Of a DNA stretch of 64,000 nucleotides, positions 11,899-20,796 are shown one piece after another (the first letter of the stretch is position 1; the number at the start of each line of letters is the position of its first letter). This stretch comes from Ditylenchus dipsaci (Eukaryota; Nematoda; Chromadorea; Rhabditida; Anguinidae): assembly GCA_004194705.1 (NCBI GenBank), contig SADC01001043.1, forward strand, positions 692,768 to 756,767. The letters run 5' to 3'. Made by a program: the position numbers and the translations under genes. Below the pieces are notes generated by a model that was given only the letters and a program-made list of their open reading frames with translations, had not been told where the DNA came from and searched no databases.

Positions 11899-12048
11899 TG
11901 TTGTGACTTGAGAGCGAATAGAGAGCAGAGAGCGGAAATAAACGATAACTTTATTTCACGAGCACAACAATAATGATCTTATGATCCAAGAGCAACATAG
12001 TCTGACACGAATAACAGTCGTGTCGAGATTCGAACAGACAATATAACA
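11899..12048 (-). repeat. Probable 3' LTR of Ty3/Gypsy element
   Basis: Read on the minus strand, a purine tract (GAGGGAGG) is followed by TGTTATATTG..., then an AATAAAG polyadenylation-like signal, ending AGTCACAACA. TG...CA ends and a preceding polypurine tract are the LTR hallmarks. No matching 5' LTR is present upstream of the gag region, so the borders are inferred from one copy. Confidence 0.5.
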
Positions 12049-12085
12049 CCTCCCTCGGTCAAAGGAGTCTAAACAGAGGAGGCGC

Positions 12086-12965
12086 TTAATAATAGTGTTT
12101 CTTTGTCCAGCTCATTTGAATGCGCTTCGGAGGGATTCTGTTTCTTAGAGGCCTATCCACAGCAAGAGAACAACCAACATAATCCATAGCAGCAGGAGCG
12201 AGATCGACTTCAGCAAGCATTTGATCCACAGGCTGAGGGCATTTAGGGCAAAAAAGATTCTGCAGGAGACTTGCCATCAGGAGCTGCAGCACTCGGAGTA
12301 GTACGATAGCTGATCAGGAATTCTTCCATAGATTGTTCCATTCCCTGTCCCTTGCACTTGAGCAAAGATCGTTTGAAAGTGTCGACAAACCTTTCCGCTT
12401 GACCTATTTGAAAGTCGTACGCTAGCATAACCACAGACCAACGTTGAAGGCGATTAGCAAAATAAAAAAGAATACCTTTCTTGGAACCAAAGATAGCTAG
12501 CAGCGGTTGATGATCTGTTTGAAGAGTGAATCGCCGCCCATAGATCATCTTGTGGAACTTCTTGACAGCAAAGACCAAAGCTAGACCTTCTTTTTCAATT
12601 TGAGAGTAGTTCTTCTCAGCAGCAGATAGGGTTCGAGAAGCATGGACCACAGCTTTGAGAGAACAATTGCACCCGATGAAGCAGCACAGCACCAATTCCA
12701 CGTTTGAGGCATCAGCAGCGACGGCGATTGGGAGATTCGGATCGTAATGAGTCAGAAGAAGATCAGAAGCAAGCACTCTTTGATCCTGAGAAAAGCAGAC
12801 TGGCAGGCACCATCCATTTCCAGAGCTTGTTTGTAGCAGCAGCAGATCCAGCAGTTTCCTGATATTGACCAGATCGGAGATGTAAGGCTGGTAGAAGTGA
12901 CCATATCCAGATAGAGCGAAGCGTCGAAAATTCAGTCGGAGGTGGCATATTGACCACGGCTTCAA
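12086..12965 (-). pseudogene. Ty3/Gypsy RNase H joined to integrase end, core deleted
   Basis: RNase H is readable (AVAADASNVE; RTLSAAEKNYSQIEKEGLAL; TLQTDHQPLLAIFG). At about 12404 the frame passes directly from the end of RNase H (MLAYDFQI) into a late integrase motif (GQAERFVDTFKRSLLK), so the zinc-binding domain and most of the DDE core are absent. The C-terminal part continues in another frame to about 12086. The deletion seems precise and in frame, but the element cannot integrate by itself. Confidence 0.75.
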
Positions 12966-12976
12966 TCTTGGCAGGA

Positions 12977-13744
12977 TCAGAGGACGCCATATTTGTCAAT
13001 GATTTGCCCCAGATATTTGATAGAGCTTTGGAGAAGGCAATTTCTCCATTCTGACTTTGAACCAAGTCCGCAATTGTTTGGAATAGCAGCAGCAGATGTT
13101 AAGCATGTTCCTACTGATTTGCTCACGAGCGATGATATCATCCATATAAGCGGGGCGGGAGCATGAATCCGTAATTCTTTGTAAGATAGCTGGAGCAGGC
13201 TTGGCACAAAACGGCAAACGATTGGGCGAAGAGACTCAGCAGAGTATTGATAGCGCATAGCTTCTTAGATTCTTCATCCAATTCCACTTGCAAATAGGCG
13301 TCAAAGAAATCTATCTGAGAGAAGATGGTACCTCCATTGAGCGTATTGCAGATATCCTCAGGCGCCGGTAGCGGATGATGATCTGACTCCAGAGCATCAT
13401 TGAGACCAGTTGAGTAGTCATTGCACAGGCGGGAGAACCATTGGCTTTTTTGATGAGCAGAATTGGAGCGGCCTAGTGGAAGCAGAGATAGAAGTGATAA
13501 CCCCTGGGTTGAAGACGAAGTTATTTCTTGACATCCTCTGACGAGCATATGCCACTTGACGAGCACGGCGAAGACTGGGAGCAGAGCCTTTACTGGACAG
13601 AGAAAGCAGCTTGGAACTTTGTGCAGCAACCAACTCAGCAGAGAAAACGGACGGCAATTGACTTGTAATTGATCCACCATAGCTTTGGTAGACCGAAGGA
13701 TCCTCAGGTAAGACACCCAGATCAGCTGTAGACGATAGATTCAT
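12977..13744 (-). pseudogene. Ty3/Gypsy reverse transcriptase remnant
   Basis: Motifs in order on the minus strand: CNDYSTGLNDALE and PLPAPEDI, IFSQIDFFDAYLQVELDEES (palm motif with the first catalytic Asp), then YMDDII at about 13148-13131 and KYLGQIIDKYGV. These are spread over three overlapping frames with several shifts, so no continuous enzyme is encoded. The signature is clearly Ty3/Gypsy rather than BEL or Copia. Confidence 0.8.
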
Positions 13745-13908
13745 AGGCTGGCAGTACAGTCTTTGTCAAGTACCAGAGATTGAAGAGCAGAGAGACCGGA
13801 GCAGTGTTAGACCACCTGGCTTGACCACCACAAAGCTTTGAGTAGAAGATGACCATTTGCTTCGAATAGAGCTTGTCCTCTCTAGAAAGTTGCAACTGGA
13901 ACCATTTG

Positions 13909-14300
13909 CTAGACGAGCTTGCATTTCAGACGAAAAGGATATATTGATTCGGCCTCAGCAGAGATAGCGAACTCCATCAGTGTATTGACTTGAGCCCCAG
14001 AGTCCAATAATGAGTCGATAGCAATGCCATCCGCCAACACAGAAGCAGTGGAGAAAGGGATGCGCAGGGCGACTGGCTGAGAAGAACAGAAGGCAACTCG
14101 ATCAGATTGATGCGGCGCTGAGGCGGAAGGCTTTTCCTGGCCAACTTTGAACGGAATTCGTGAAGCGATCACATTGACGTTCCAGGTGACCAGTATTCTT
14201 GCACTTCGAGCACATATGGCTGATATTCGGACAGTCTTTATCCAATGCATTTGAGCACAGCGCAAGCAGGAAGAAGGAAAGAACGGTTCTTAGCAGCTGG
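13909..14300 (-). pseudogene. Ty3/Gypsy zinc knuckle and aspartic protease remnant
   Basis: Between about 14280 and 14170 a CCHC-type knuckle can be read out of frame with what follows (CSKCKNTGHLERQC). About 14022-13990 encodes the retropepsin active-site segment LLDSGAQVNT, catalytic Asp at about 14002-14004. It lies between gag and reverse transcriptase as expected, with frame changes between the two parts. Confidence 0.65.
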
Positions 14301-14386
14301 CTTCTTGAATTCTTTTTGCCGAATTCCTTCTTTGCTGAAATCGCATTGATAGCTAGAGCATTAGCACTTCTTTCCAGCTGTTTGGC

Positions 14387-15026
14387 TTAATCAATTGTTG
14401 ACGAGTAGCCAGCGGCTTCCTCCACCACTGATTGAATTTGACTTCGGTCACCATCATTGATTCGCTGGAGCAAACGAGTTCGGAGAGCAGCATCCCTTGG
14501 AGACTTGAGACCTAACAGCAAGAGCAGGCAACTGAATTCTTCTTCTTTGAGCTCAGAGAATTTGAAGAGACGCAGCTGATCTTTTAGCCTGTTCACAAAA
14601 TGACGGAAATCTTCCTCGTCATCCTTGGTCAATCGAAGGCACGACCAAGGAGCGGGAGCGTGAAAATAATTTAAAAAGGCTACTAACTGTTTCGTCCAGA
14701 CTGAATTCGGTCACCTCCTTGGGCAAGCAGCTCTTGCAGTATTCAGAAAAGGCTTCCGCAGAGAGCTTGGTCATCAGTAGCTTGACTTTGCTTTCTTCCA
14801 CTATATTCGGTGCCGTGCAGTCCAGAGAGAATTTGAAGCGCTTCATCCAATTTTGGAACTTGTTCTGATCGCTATCATCTGAACTGAATACTTCCATGTC
14901 TGGCAGTTGAGGCAATGTAGAGATAGCAGGAGGGATAGCAGGCTGAGCATTGTCGCCACCACCACCATTTTGCTGCTGAAGGAGAGCCACTAATTGAGCC
15001 ATATTTGCTTGCTGCTGCTGAGCCAT
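14387..15026 (-). pseudogene. gag: Ty3/Gypsy gag remnant
   Basis: Starts with a Gln-rich leader (MAQQQQANMAQLVALLQQQ), then a retrotransposon-gag-like domain (FQNWMKRFKFSLDC and later FRHFVNRLKDQLRLFKF). Coding runs 15026-14619 and then continues in a different frame 14632-14387, so at least one frameshift interrupts it. Gag would form the particle in the cytoplasm. It lies directly upstream of the zinc knuckle and protease segment. Confidence 0.75.
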
Positions 15027-15105
15027 TGCTTCTTGTAATTTGGGTCGCTCATTCCGAATTGGGCACTAAAAAAAATCGAATTACCTCTGAAACAGGTCAA
15101 ACAAG

Positions 15106-15440
15106 AAAAAAATTAGCGTGCCACCACGTGGGATCGAACCTGCACGCCATTGGAGACAGGTCAGTTCGCCCAGATCAGTTCGCCCGGTCAGTTCGCCCCA
15201 AGATCAGTTCGCCCCGTTTTTAAAAATGACCATTATGTCACAAAAAACAAACCCAAACTTATTTTTTTAACTTTTTTGTAGTTCGGGAACATGTTTGAGT
15301 CCGTCCTAACATACGCTGGCCTACCCTTGCCTAAGCCTAAAACACAAACGGGGCGAACTGATCGTGGGGCGAACTGACCGTACACCCACGCCATTTTGGG
15401 CCGAAAAACACAAACGATTATGCACGACGCCATGGATGCC
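15106..15440 (-). repeat. tRNA-like SINE head, split by a hAT-like MITE
   Basis: On the minus strand 15142-15126 reads GGTTCGATCCC, a perfect Pol III B box; an A-box-like TGGCGTCGTGC lies near 15430. The two boxes are separated by the 15152-15387 element. Removing it and one ACGCCATT copy brings them to normal tRNA spacing. No matching acceptor stem or convincing anticodon arm, so this is a tRNA-derived repeat rather than a functional tRNA gene. Confidence 0.5.
15152..15387. mobile_element. hAT-like MITE with TCAGTTCGCCCC arms, copy 1
   Basis: Begins GGAGACAGGTCAGTTCGCCC and ends GGGGCGAACTGACCGTACACCC, with further TCAGTTCGCCCC units inside the ends. Flanked by an exact 8-bp duplication ACGCCATT (15144-15151, 15388-15395). 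Internal sequence is about 95% like copy 2 at 17548-17819. Confidence 0.85.
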
Positions 15441-15693
15441 ACTTTTTCAAACCTAAATGGCTTTTCCCCCTCCTTTAAATCGGCTAAAATTCACAATGTC
15501 GCCTTCTACGGGATCGCAAAAACCCACTAAGTACATCCTCATTAATAGAAAACATCTTATTGAAAAATTTTATCCACACCAAAAAATCAGAAACACAATT
15601 TTTAGAAAAAAGCAATCCATGATGGGTATCATGGTTTTAAGTCATTTTTACAAAATTGTAGGAATTATTGAGACGTTAAAACAATCATTTATA

Positions 15694-16095
15694 TAGAGTT
15701 GGCAGACGCGGAATCGACTTTTTTGAATGTTTTTCAAATTTTAGCTTCGATTATGTTCAGTTTTTTTCTCTATGATGGCTCAAATGAAAAAGAAAAAGGT
15801 CAGCAGACATTTTAGAATAGAGAGTGTCTAAGTTTTTAAGCAAAAGTTGGGAAAATTATGTAAACGATTACGCGATTTAAAAAGTCGAAAGAAGTCGAAA
15901 ACAACTTTCTTAATCGCGCAACCGTTTGCATAATTTTTCTAACTTTTGTTGAAAAACATAGACACTCTATATTCTAAAATGTAGCTGACATTTTCCTCTT
16001 TCATTTGATCCATCATCGAGAAAAAAAACTGAACATAGTCAAAGCTAAAATTTGAAAAATATTCAAAAAAGTCGATTCCGCGTCTGCCATCCCTA
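15694..16095. mobile_element. hAT-like MITE with ~175-bp inverted arms
   Basis: Ends TAGAGTTGGCAGACGCGG and, inverted, TAGGGATGGCAGACGCGG; the arms stay complementary almost to the centre. Flanked by exact 8-bp duplications CATTTATA (15686-15693, 16096-16103). No coding content. Confidence 0.85.
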
Positions 16096-16554
16096 CATTT
16101 ATACCACTTCATTGGGAATAATTCTTCTAAGAGGATGTTTGTCGTGTTTGTACCTATTTATAATTGTAAATTATTTCAAGAGTTCCGGGAAGACATCCAA
16201 CATAAGTTAGCAAAATCGGGCTTAAACACGAAAATCAGCTCAAATATAGACTAAAATCCACCCCTCTTAAATGAAAAAGGGCTAGGTATATCCCTATTAG
16301 AACTCACTTTTTTGGTCGCTCGTTTTTTAAACGAAAGCTGACATCCGGGGCAATACAGTAAAGTTAGCGACATAGGTGATTTTGCCGTCTATGACCTATT
16401 TTTGGCCTCCGAAGTCAAAAAAGAATGACCTCGATTAAATTAATTAAGATTAAATTTCTGTAATTTTTATATTATAAACCGTATTTTCTTTCACGATAAT
16501 CATGTTTTTCATCAAAATTTGGTCCTAGAAAAGTCAAAAGCACAAAAAATAATA

Positions 16555-16633
16555 GTGCTGTCGCTAGGCGGATTTGAACCTACGACCTGAAAACAGCAAA
16601 ATCAAACGCTTTACCCACTGCGCCATGCAGACA
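16555..16633 (-). repeat. tRNA-like sequence (degenerate tRNA or SINE head)
   Basis: The minus strand has a perfect A box (TGGCGCAGTGGGTAAAGCG) and B box (GGTTCAAATCC) at tRNA spacing. Only about three pairs of the acceptor stem form (GTC...GAC), and the anticodon arm does not fold with a 7-base loop, so it is probably a Pol III-derived repeat, not a working tRNA gene. Confidence 0.5.
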
Positions 16634-17104
16634 CGTCTAAAAATCGCGAGGAAACATTTTTGGGCGTTTTGAAAAGCAGTGCTCATTAGAGGAAATGCGG
16701 TACTTATAATCGAATTTTTCAGGACTTTGAGAATGCCACAAGAGCCTGACTTATCATTTGACTATTGATAAAGGAAACAATTTTCCAGCCGAAGTTTTTC
16801 AGTTAAAAAACCTACTGACTAATGAAACACTATGTTTAACCATGCAAACAAACTCGATTATATTTTAAAACGTCGTGTGGTGTTAAAAAAATTGCAGAAG
16901 TTGTATTTTTATATTGCAGCGTAAAATTTTAAAGCTAGTTTTTTAAATAAAAACAAGTAAGATTATTACTGCAACGATAGAAATTTCTGAAACAATTATT
17001 TGACAATTATATTGAAACATCTGTTAATTTTTTCGTACATCAGACTTTTAATCCTTACATGAGACCTCTCACTCACAATCAAGGTTCGACTCGACTAATG
17101 GAAG

Positions 17105-17890
17105 GTTCTAACCGTGGATTAAAAAAGATATTTAAAAAATTTTTGAAAAATTGTAAATGCTAACAATAAATGGTTCGAAAATATGATTGGCAAAATTAGG
17201 TTGATCCTACGTGAATTCGAAATTTGCAAATTTCTGTGCTTAAAAGACCATGAAACTTGATAAGCACAGCAATTTGCGGAATTTGAATTCGCGCGGGACC
17301 ACCCTAATTTTGTCCATAATGTTTTTGAATAAATTTTTTTTGTGTGCATTGAAAATTTGAATACCATTTATGAGTAAGTTTTTACCACTGACTCATATAA
17401 GTTTTTATGGTGCAGTGTAAGTAGGATAAGTTGTCCGATCTGGCATTGTCGAGCAACGTTGGGTTCAACTAGTAAATTGTTCTATATTTTGAAAAAATTT
17501 TACATGCAAACAAAAAACAATTCGAAAACATTATTGACGAAATTAGGGGAGACAGGTCAGTTTGCCCCACGATCAGTTCGCCCCGGTCAGTTCGCCCCAA
17601 GATCAGTTCGCCCCGTTTTTAAAAATGACCATTATGTCACAAAAAACAAACCCAAACTTATTTTTTAAACTTTTTTGTAGTTCGGGAACATGTTTGAGTC
17701 CGTCCTAACATACGCTGGCCTACCCTTGCCTAAGCCTAAGCCTAAAACAAAACGGGGCGTACTGATCGTGGTGCGAACTGACTGGGCGAACTGATCATGG
17801 GCGAACTGACCGTACACCAAAATTAGGGTGGTACCGCGCGAATTCAAAATTTCCAAATTGCTGTGCTTATCAAGTTTCATGGTCTTTTAA
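17105..17890. mobile_element. Two related foldback elements, one interrupted by a MITE
   Basis: An inverted repeat around 17190-17325 (AAATTAGGTTGATCC... and ...GGGACCACCCTAATTTT, centred on AAAAGACCATGAAACTTGA) is partly repeated at 17470-17547 and 17820-17890. The second copy is split by the 17548-17819 hAT-like element, giving a clear order of insertion. Confidence 0.55.
17548..17819. mobile_element. hAT-like MITE with TCAGTTCGCCCC arms, copy 2
   Basis: Same family as 15152-15387: begins GGAGACAGGTCAGTTTGCCC and ends GGGCGAACTGACCGTACACC. Exact 8-bp duplication AAATTAGG (17540-17547, 17820-17827). It carries more right-end GCGAACTGA units than copy 1, so unit number varies between copies. 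Confidence 0.85.
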
Positions 17891-18106
17891 AGGGGCATGC
17901 CCACACTAATAAGAGGTGGTGTCCGGGAATTCAAACTTTTTCCTAATCATTGAACTTCTGTACGTATTTTTCACTTAGTTTCTAACAAAACCGGCCTTGT
18001 TCTGTTAAGTTGAAAAACCCATACAGAAGTTCAATGATTAGGAAAAAATTTTGAATTCCCGGCACCACCTCTTATAAGCGTGGTATGCCCTTTAAAGGGG
18101 CATACC
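17889..18106. mobile_element. MITE with AAAGGGGCATGCC ends
   Basis: Ends AAAGGGGCATGCCCACAC and inverted GCGTGGTATGCCC. Inner arms GGGAATTCAAA and CCTAATCATTGAACTTCTGT are shared with the 1651-1853 and 48634-48795 elements. Confidence 0.65.
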
Positions 18107-18289
18107 AGCGCGTTACACTGCAATTAAGGCGGGGACCAGCAATTATTTTCTCTCATGAGCTGAGAGGGCTATATCCCTCCCGTCAAGTTTTTCGAAAAAC
18201 CTTGTTAATTAAAAACACTATAAAACTCGAAAACAGTGTAGGAAAAATGACCTCTCGGGGTGCTTTAGGCCATCCCCCCGTCAGATTTT

Positions 18290-18433
18290 TTGCCTGGTGG
18301 CACGCTAGTTATTTCGGCTTGCTTGCGAATATCTAAAAGTGATTCGACCATTGCCGATGTTCAAGATCAGCAACCCAAATTACTCCTAGATATTTGCCAT
18401 GCAAGCCGAAATAACTAGCATGCCACCAGGAGG
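18290..18433. repeat. Hairpin: 35-bp inverted repeat
   Basis: CCTGGTGGCACGCTAGTTAT near 18294 and its inverse near 18400-18430, continuing through TTTCGGCTTGC, with about 70 bp between the arms. The right arm runs into a tRNA-like B box (minus GGTTCGACCCC, 18438-18448), so the structure includes the end of a SINE. Confidence 0.6.
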
Positions 18434-18490
18434 GGTCGAACCTGCACACCATTATAAGCCAAAAAACATCAACTGCGCCTTGCATAAAGG
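18415..18490 (-). repeat. tRNA-like SINE head
   Basis: The minus strand shows AAGGCGCAGTTGATG (A-box-like) and GGTTCGACCCC (B box) about 45 bp apart, followed by CTGGTGGCATGC as in the 15106-15440 copy (GTGGTGGCACGC). Members of one tRNA-derived family, all on the minus strand here. Confidence 0.45.
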
Positions 18491-19203
18491 AAATTTCCAG
18501 TCACACAAGTTGGGCGCTCCCTGTAAATAGTTAAAGTTCAATTTAGTTTGAATTAACAACGGAAAGTAAATATTTAAAAAAAAAATTTTCATCAAAGTAA
18601 ACTCAAAAACAAATCAGTGATTTTTTACATGTTTCTTTTCTGTGGAAGTAGTATGTTAATCTTTCCTTTTATTGTTCACATTCTTTTGTGTTTAGAAATA
18701 TGGGAGGAAAAACCAGACACTTCTGTTTACCTCATCACAAATGGTCTTCAGATCAAAAAATGATTAAGTTGGTTAGCTTTTATCAGAAGTCATAAACTTT
18801 TAACATGCAAGTATTTAGTGTATTCTAATTTATTGTATGCTAATTTATTAATCTTTTAAATATTTAACGTAAATTGCATTCACACTTTAATTTTTTTAAA
18901 GTTAAGTTTCATTCAAATTATTTGTTTAGTTTAAATATTTATTATAAGGTCAGTTTTAATCAGGTTTGGTTGGCGGTATAGAAGATAGAGAATAGTTACC
19001 CTCGAGCCATGTAAGGTCACATACTAATTTTAGCTGTTTTTTGCTCTAACTTTTCTTCTTCCACATAAAAAGGGGGAAAATGATGGAAAAAGGGAAAATT
19101 TCTGTTCCATCCGAGTCCTGAGAAAGTTAGCGAAGAAAAGGCTGTCCTTGGAAAGATTCAGGATAAACTAGGCAGAGTGGCTCTCCATATAGCGTACACT
19201 ATA

Positions 19204-19373
19204 CAGTCCACTCTCAATAAACCGGCACTCACAATAACCCGGCACTTTTGAAAAGCATTATTTGGCTGGCCGAAAAGGAAATTATACAAAACTTACAACC
19301 GATAAACCAGCACTTTCAATAAACCGCACCCCAAGCTGGTCCCCAGAGGTGCCGGTTTATCGAGAGTGGACTG
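19204..19373. mobile_element. pogo/Tigger-like MITE, TA target
   Basis: Ends CAGTCCACTCTCAATAAACC and inverted CAGTCCACTCTCGATAAACC, flanked by TA on both sides. Sub-terminal CCGGCAC units repeat inside. CAGTC...TCGATAA ends with a TA target are typical of pogo/Tigger-type elements. Confidence 0.8.
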
Positions 19374-19423
19374 TACTTAGTGTACAACTCCATATAGTGT
19401 ACATCTGAGGTCGATATCTTAGG

Positions 19424-19893
19424 TAGAGATGGAAATTTGACATTTTAGGGACGGGACAGATTTTGAGTAATTTTTTTCCGGGACAGGACAGTCGGGACAG
19501 GAGTTATACCGGTACGGGACACCGGGACTGGACAGTCAACGAAAAATTTCCGAACGAGATACCGGGACGGGAAAAATCTTCGGATAGGGACCGAAAATTT
19601 TGAAAAATCTGCAAATTTAAATGATTAATGATAGATTGTTCAGTGAACAGTTGAAAAACGGTACGCGGAAGACAATAGTGAACAGTATGAGGGAACTACA
19701 AAGGTTTTTGTGTTTGAACAGTTGCGTTGGGTGGCAGATTTTCGTCTCAACACAAATAAATTCCTAAAACCTAAAAATTTTTCCGCGACGGAACAATTTA
19801 TGATTAATTCCGGGCGGGATTCCGGCACGGGACAATCCCTAAACTTCAGCCGAGCGGGCGGGAATCGTGCCGTCCGTCTCGTTTCCATCTCTA
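19424..19893. mobile_element. Inverted-repeat element with GGGACGGGACAG arms
   Basis: Ends TAGAGATGGAAA and TTTCCATCTCTA. Inside each end lie degenerate repeats of CGGGACAGG (left) and GGCGGGATTCC (right). The 8-bp flanks (ATCTTAGG, GTCTGGGT) match only partly, so a decayed hAT duplication is possible but unproven. It is surrounded by an older element with GTGTACACTATATGGA motifs. Confidence 0.6.
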
Positions 19894-20796
19894 GTCTGGG
19901 TGTACACTATATGGAAGTTCGACTGCATTATAAACACATGTAAATACATCTTTGAAGTGATTCACTTAAAAAGTTCTGGCAAAACAAGGTGAAAATATAG
20001 CCCAAATTCAAAAAGGTAATCAAATAATTTCAAATAGGATCATATCTCTAAAAAATTTCGAATACGGATCGGATATTAGACAACTATATAAAAGACTATT
20101 GAATTCAAGTAAACCAACTGACACGACTGCAAAAATTTAAATCATTTAAACAAAAAAATTGCAAAAAATTGACAGGGTAAGCAACCTGAACATATACAGA
20201 GTCAATCTCAGTATTTTGAGCTTATACAGGCTAACAAAAACTTATATTAGTTTTACTTTTAGCAAACTGTTTCTAAAGAGCACAAATTGCGAAAAATTGT
20301 ATTGTGAAATCTTTGAATAGATTTTTATGTTTTCTACAGATTTTTATTTAGCATTAAAAAAGAAAGCATTGAAGAATGCTTAACAAAAGTGTTTTAGTCT
20401 AAGAATTCTTTCAGCCTTAAACTGCGGTAAGTTGTACTCACCATACAATTTGTGTTTTTTTGTTAATAAACTGCGAATAAACATCTTGACATACCAATTT
20501 TTTGTGATTCTCTTATTTTTAATACATATTCTTCACCTAAAATGATAGATTTTTAATTTCGCAAAATTTCTTACGTTTGAGATAAATCTTAAGTCAGTTT
20601 TCGCCCTGCCGATAACTGTACGTTAATAATATAATAAGTTCTTGTATATTATACGATAAAGAAGTACAGCACATCCTTGTTACTGGCTCGTGTTATGCGA
20701 GAAATTTCCGGTTTACTGGTTTCTTACAGGTCTCGGTACCGCCCGTTAAATCTCGCCCACTAATAATAACAGTTTCTCAATATTTCTAAATTACAG

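Larger units (their letters stand above)
11899..15068 (-). mobile_element. Decayed Ty3/Gypsy LTR retrotransposon
   Basis: The minus strand carries gag, zinc knuckle, aspartic protease, reverse transcriptase, RNase H and a stub of integrase in the usual Ty3/Gypsy order, followed by a polypurine tract and one LTR. The reading frame is broken in many places and most of the integrase is missing. The 5' end stops at about 15068, where unrelated tRNA-like repeat sequence begins, so the 5' LTR and primer site are lost. The 5' gag region is relatively GC- and CAG-rich compared with its surroundings. Confidence 0.85.
16096..20796. other. Repeat-rich gene-free stretch upstream of the CLC gene
   Basis: Apart from the separately listed elements, no conserved exon was recognised. 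A short open stretch at 18701-18796 (starts MGGKTRHFCLPHH) follows TGTTTAG but resembles nothing known. First exon(s) of the CLC gene, encoding its cytoplasmic N-terminus, should lie here but could not be placed. Confidence 0.4.

Noticed and set aside
16555..16633. Functional tRNA gene on the minus strand
   Set aside because: A and B boxes are good, but the acceptor stem does not pair beyond three bases and no anticodon loop forms.
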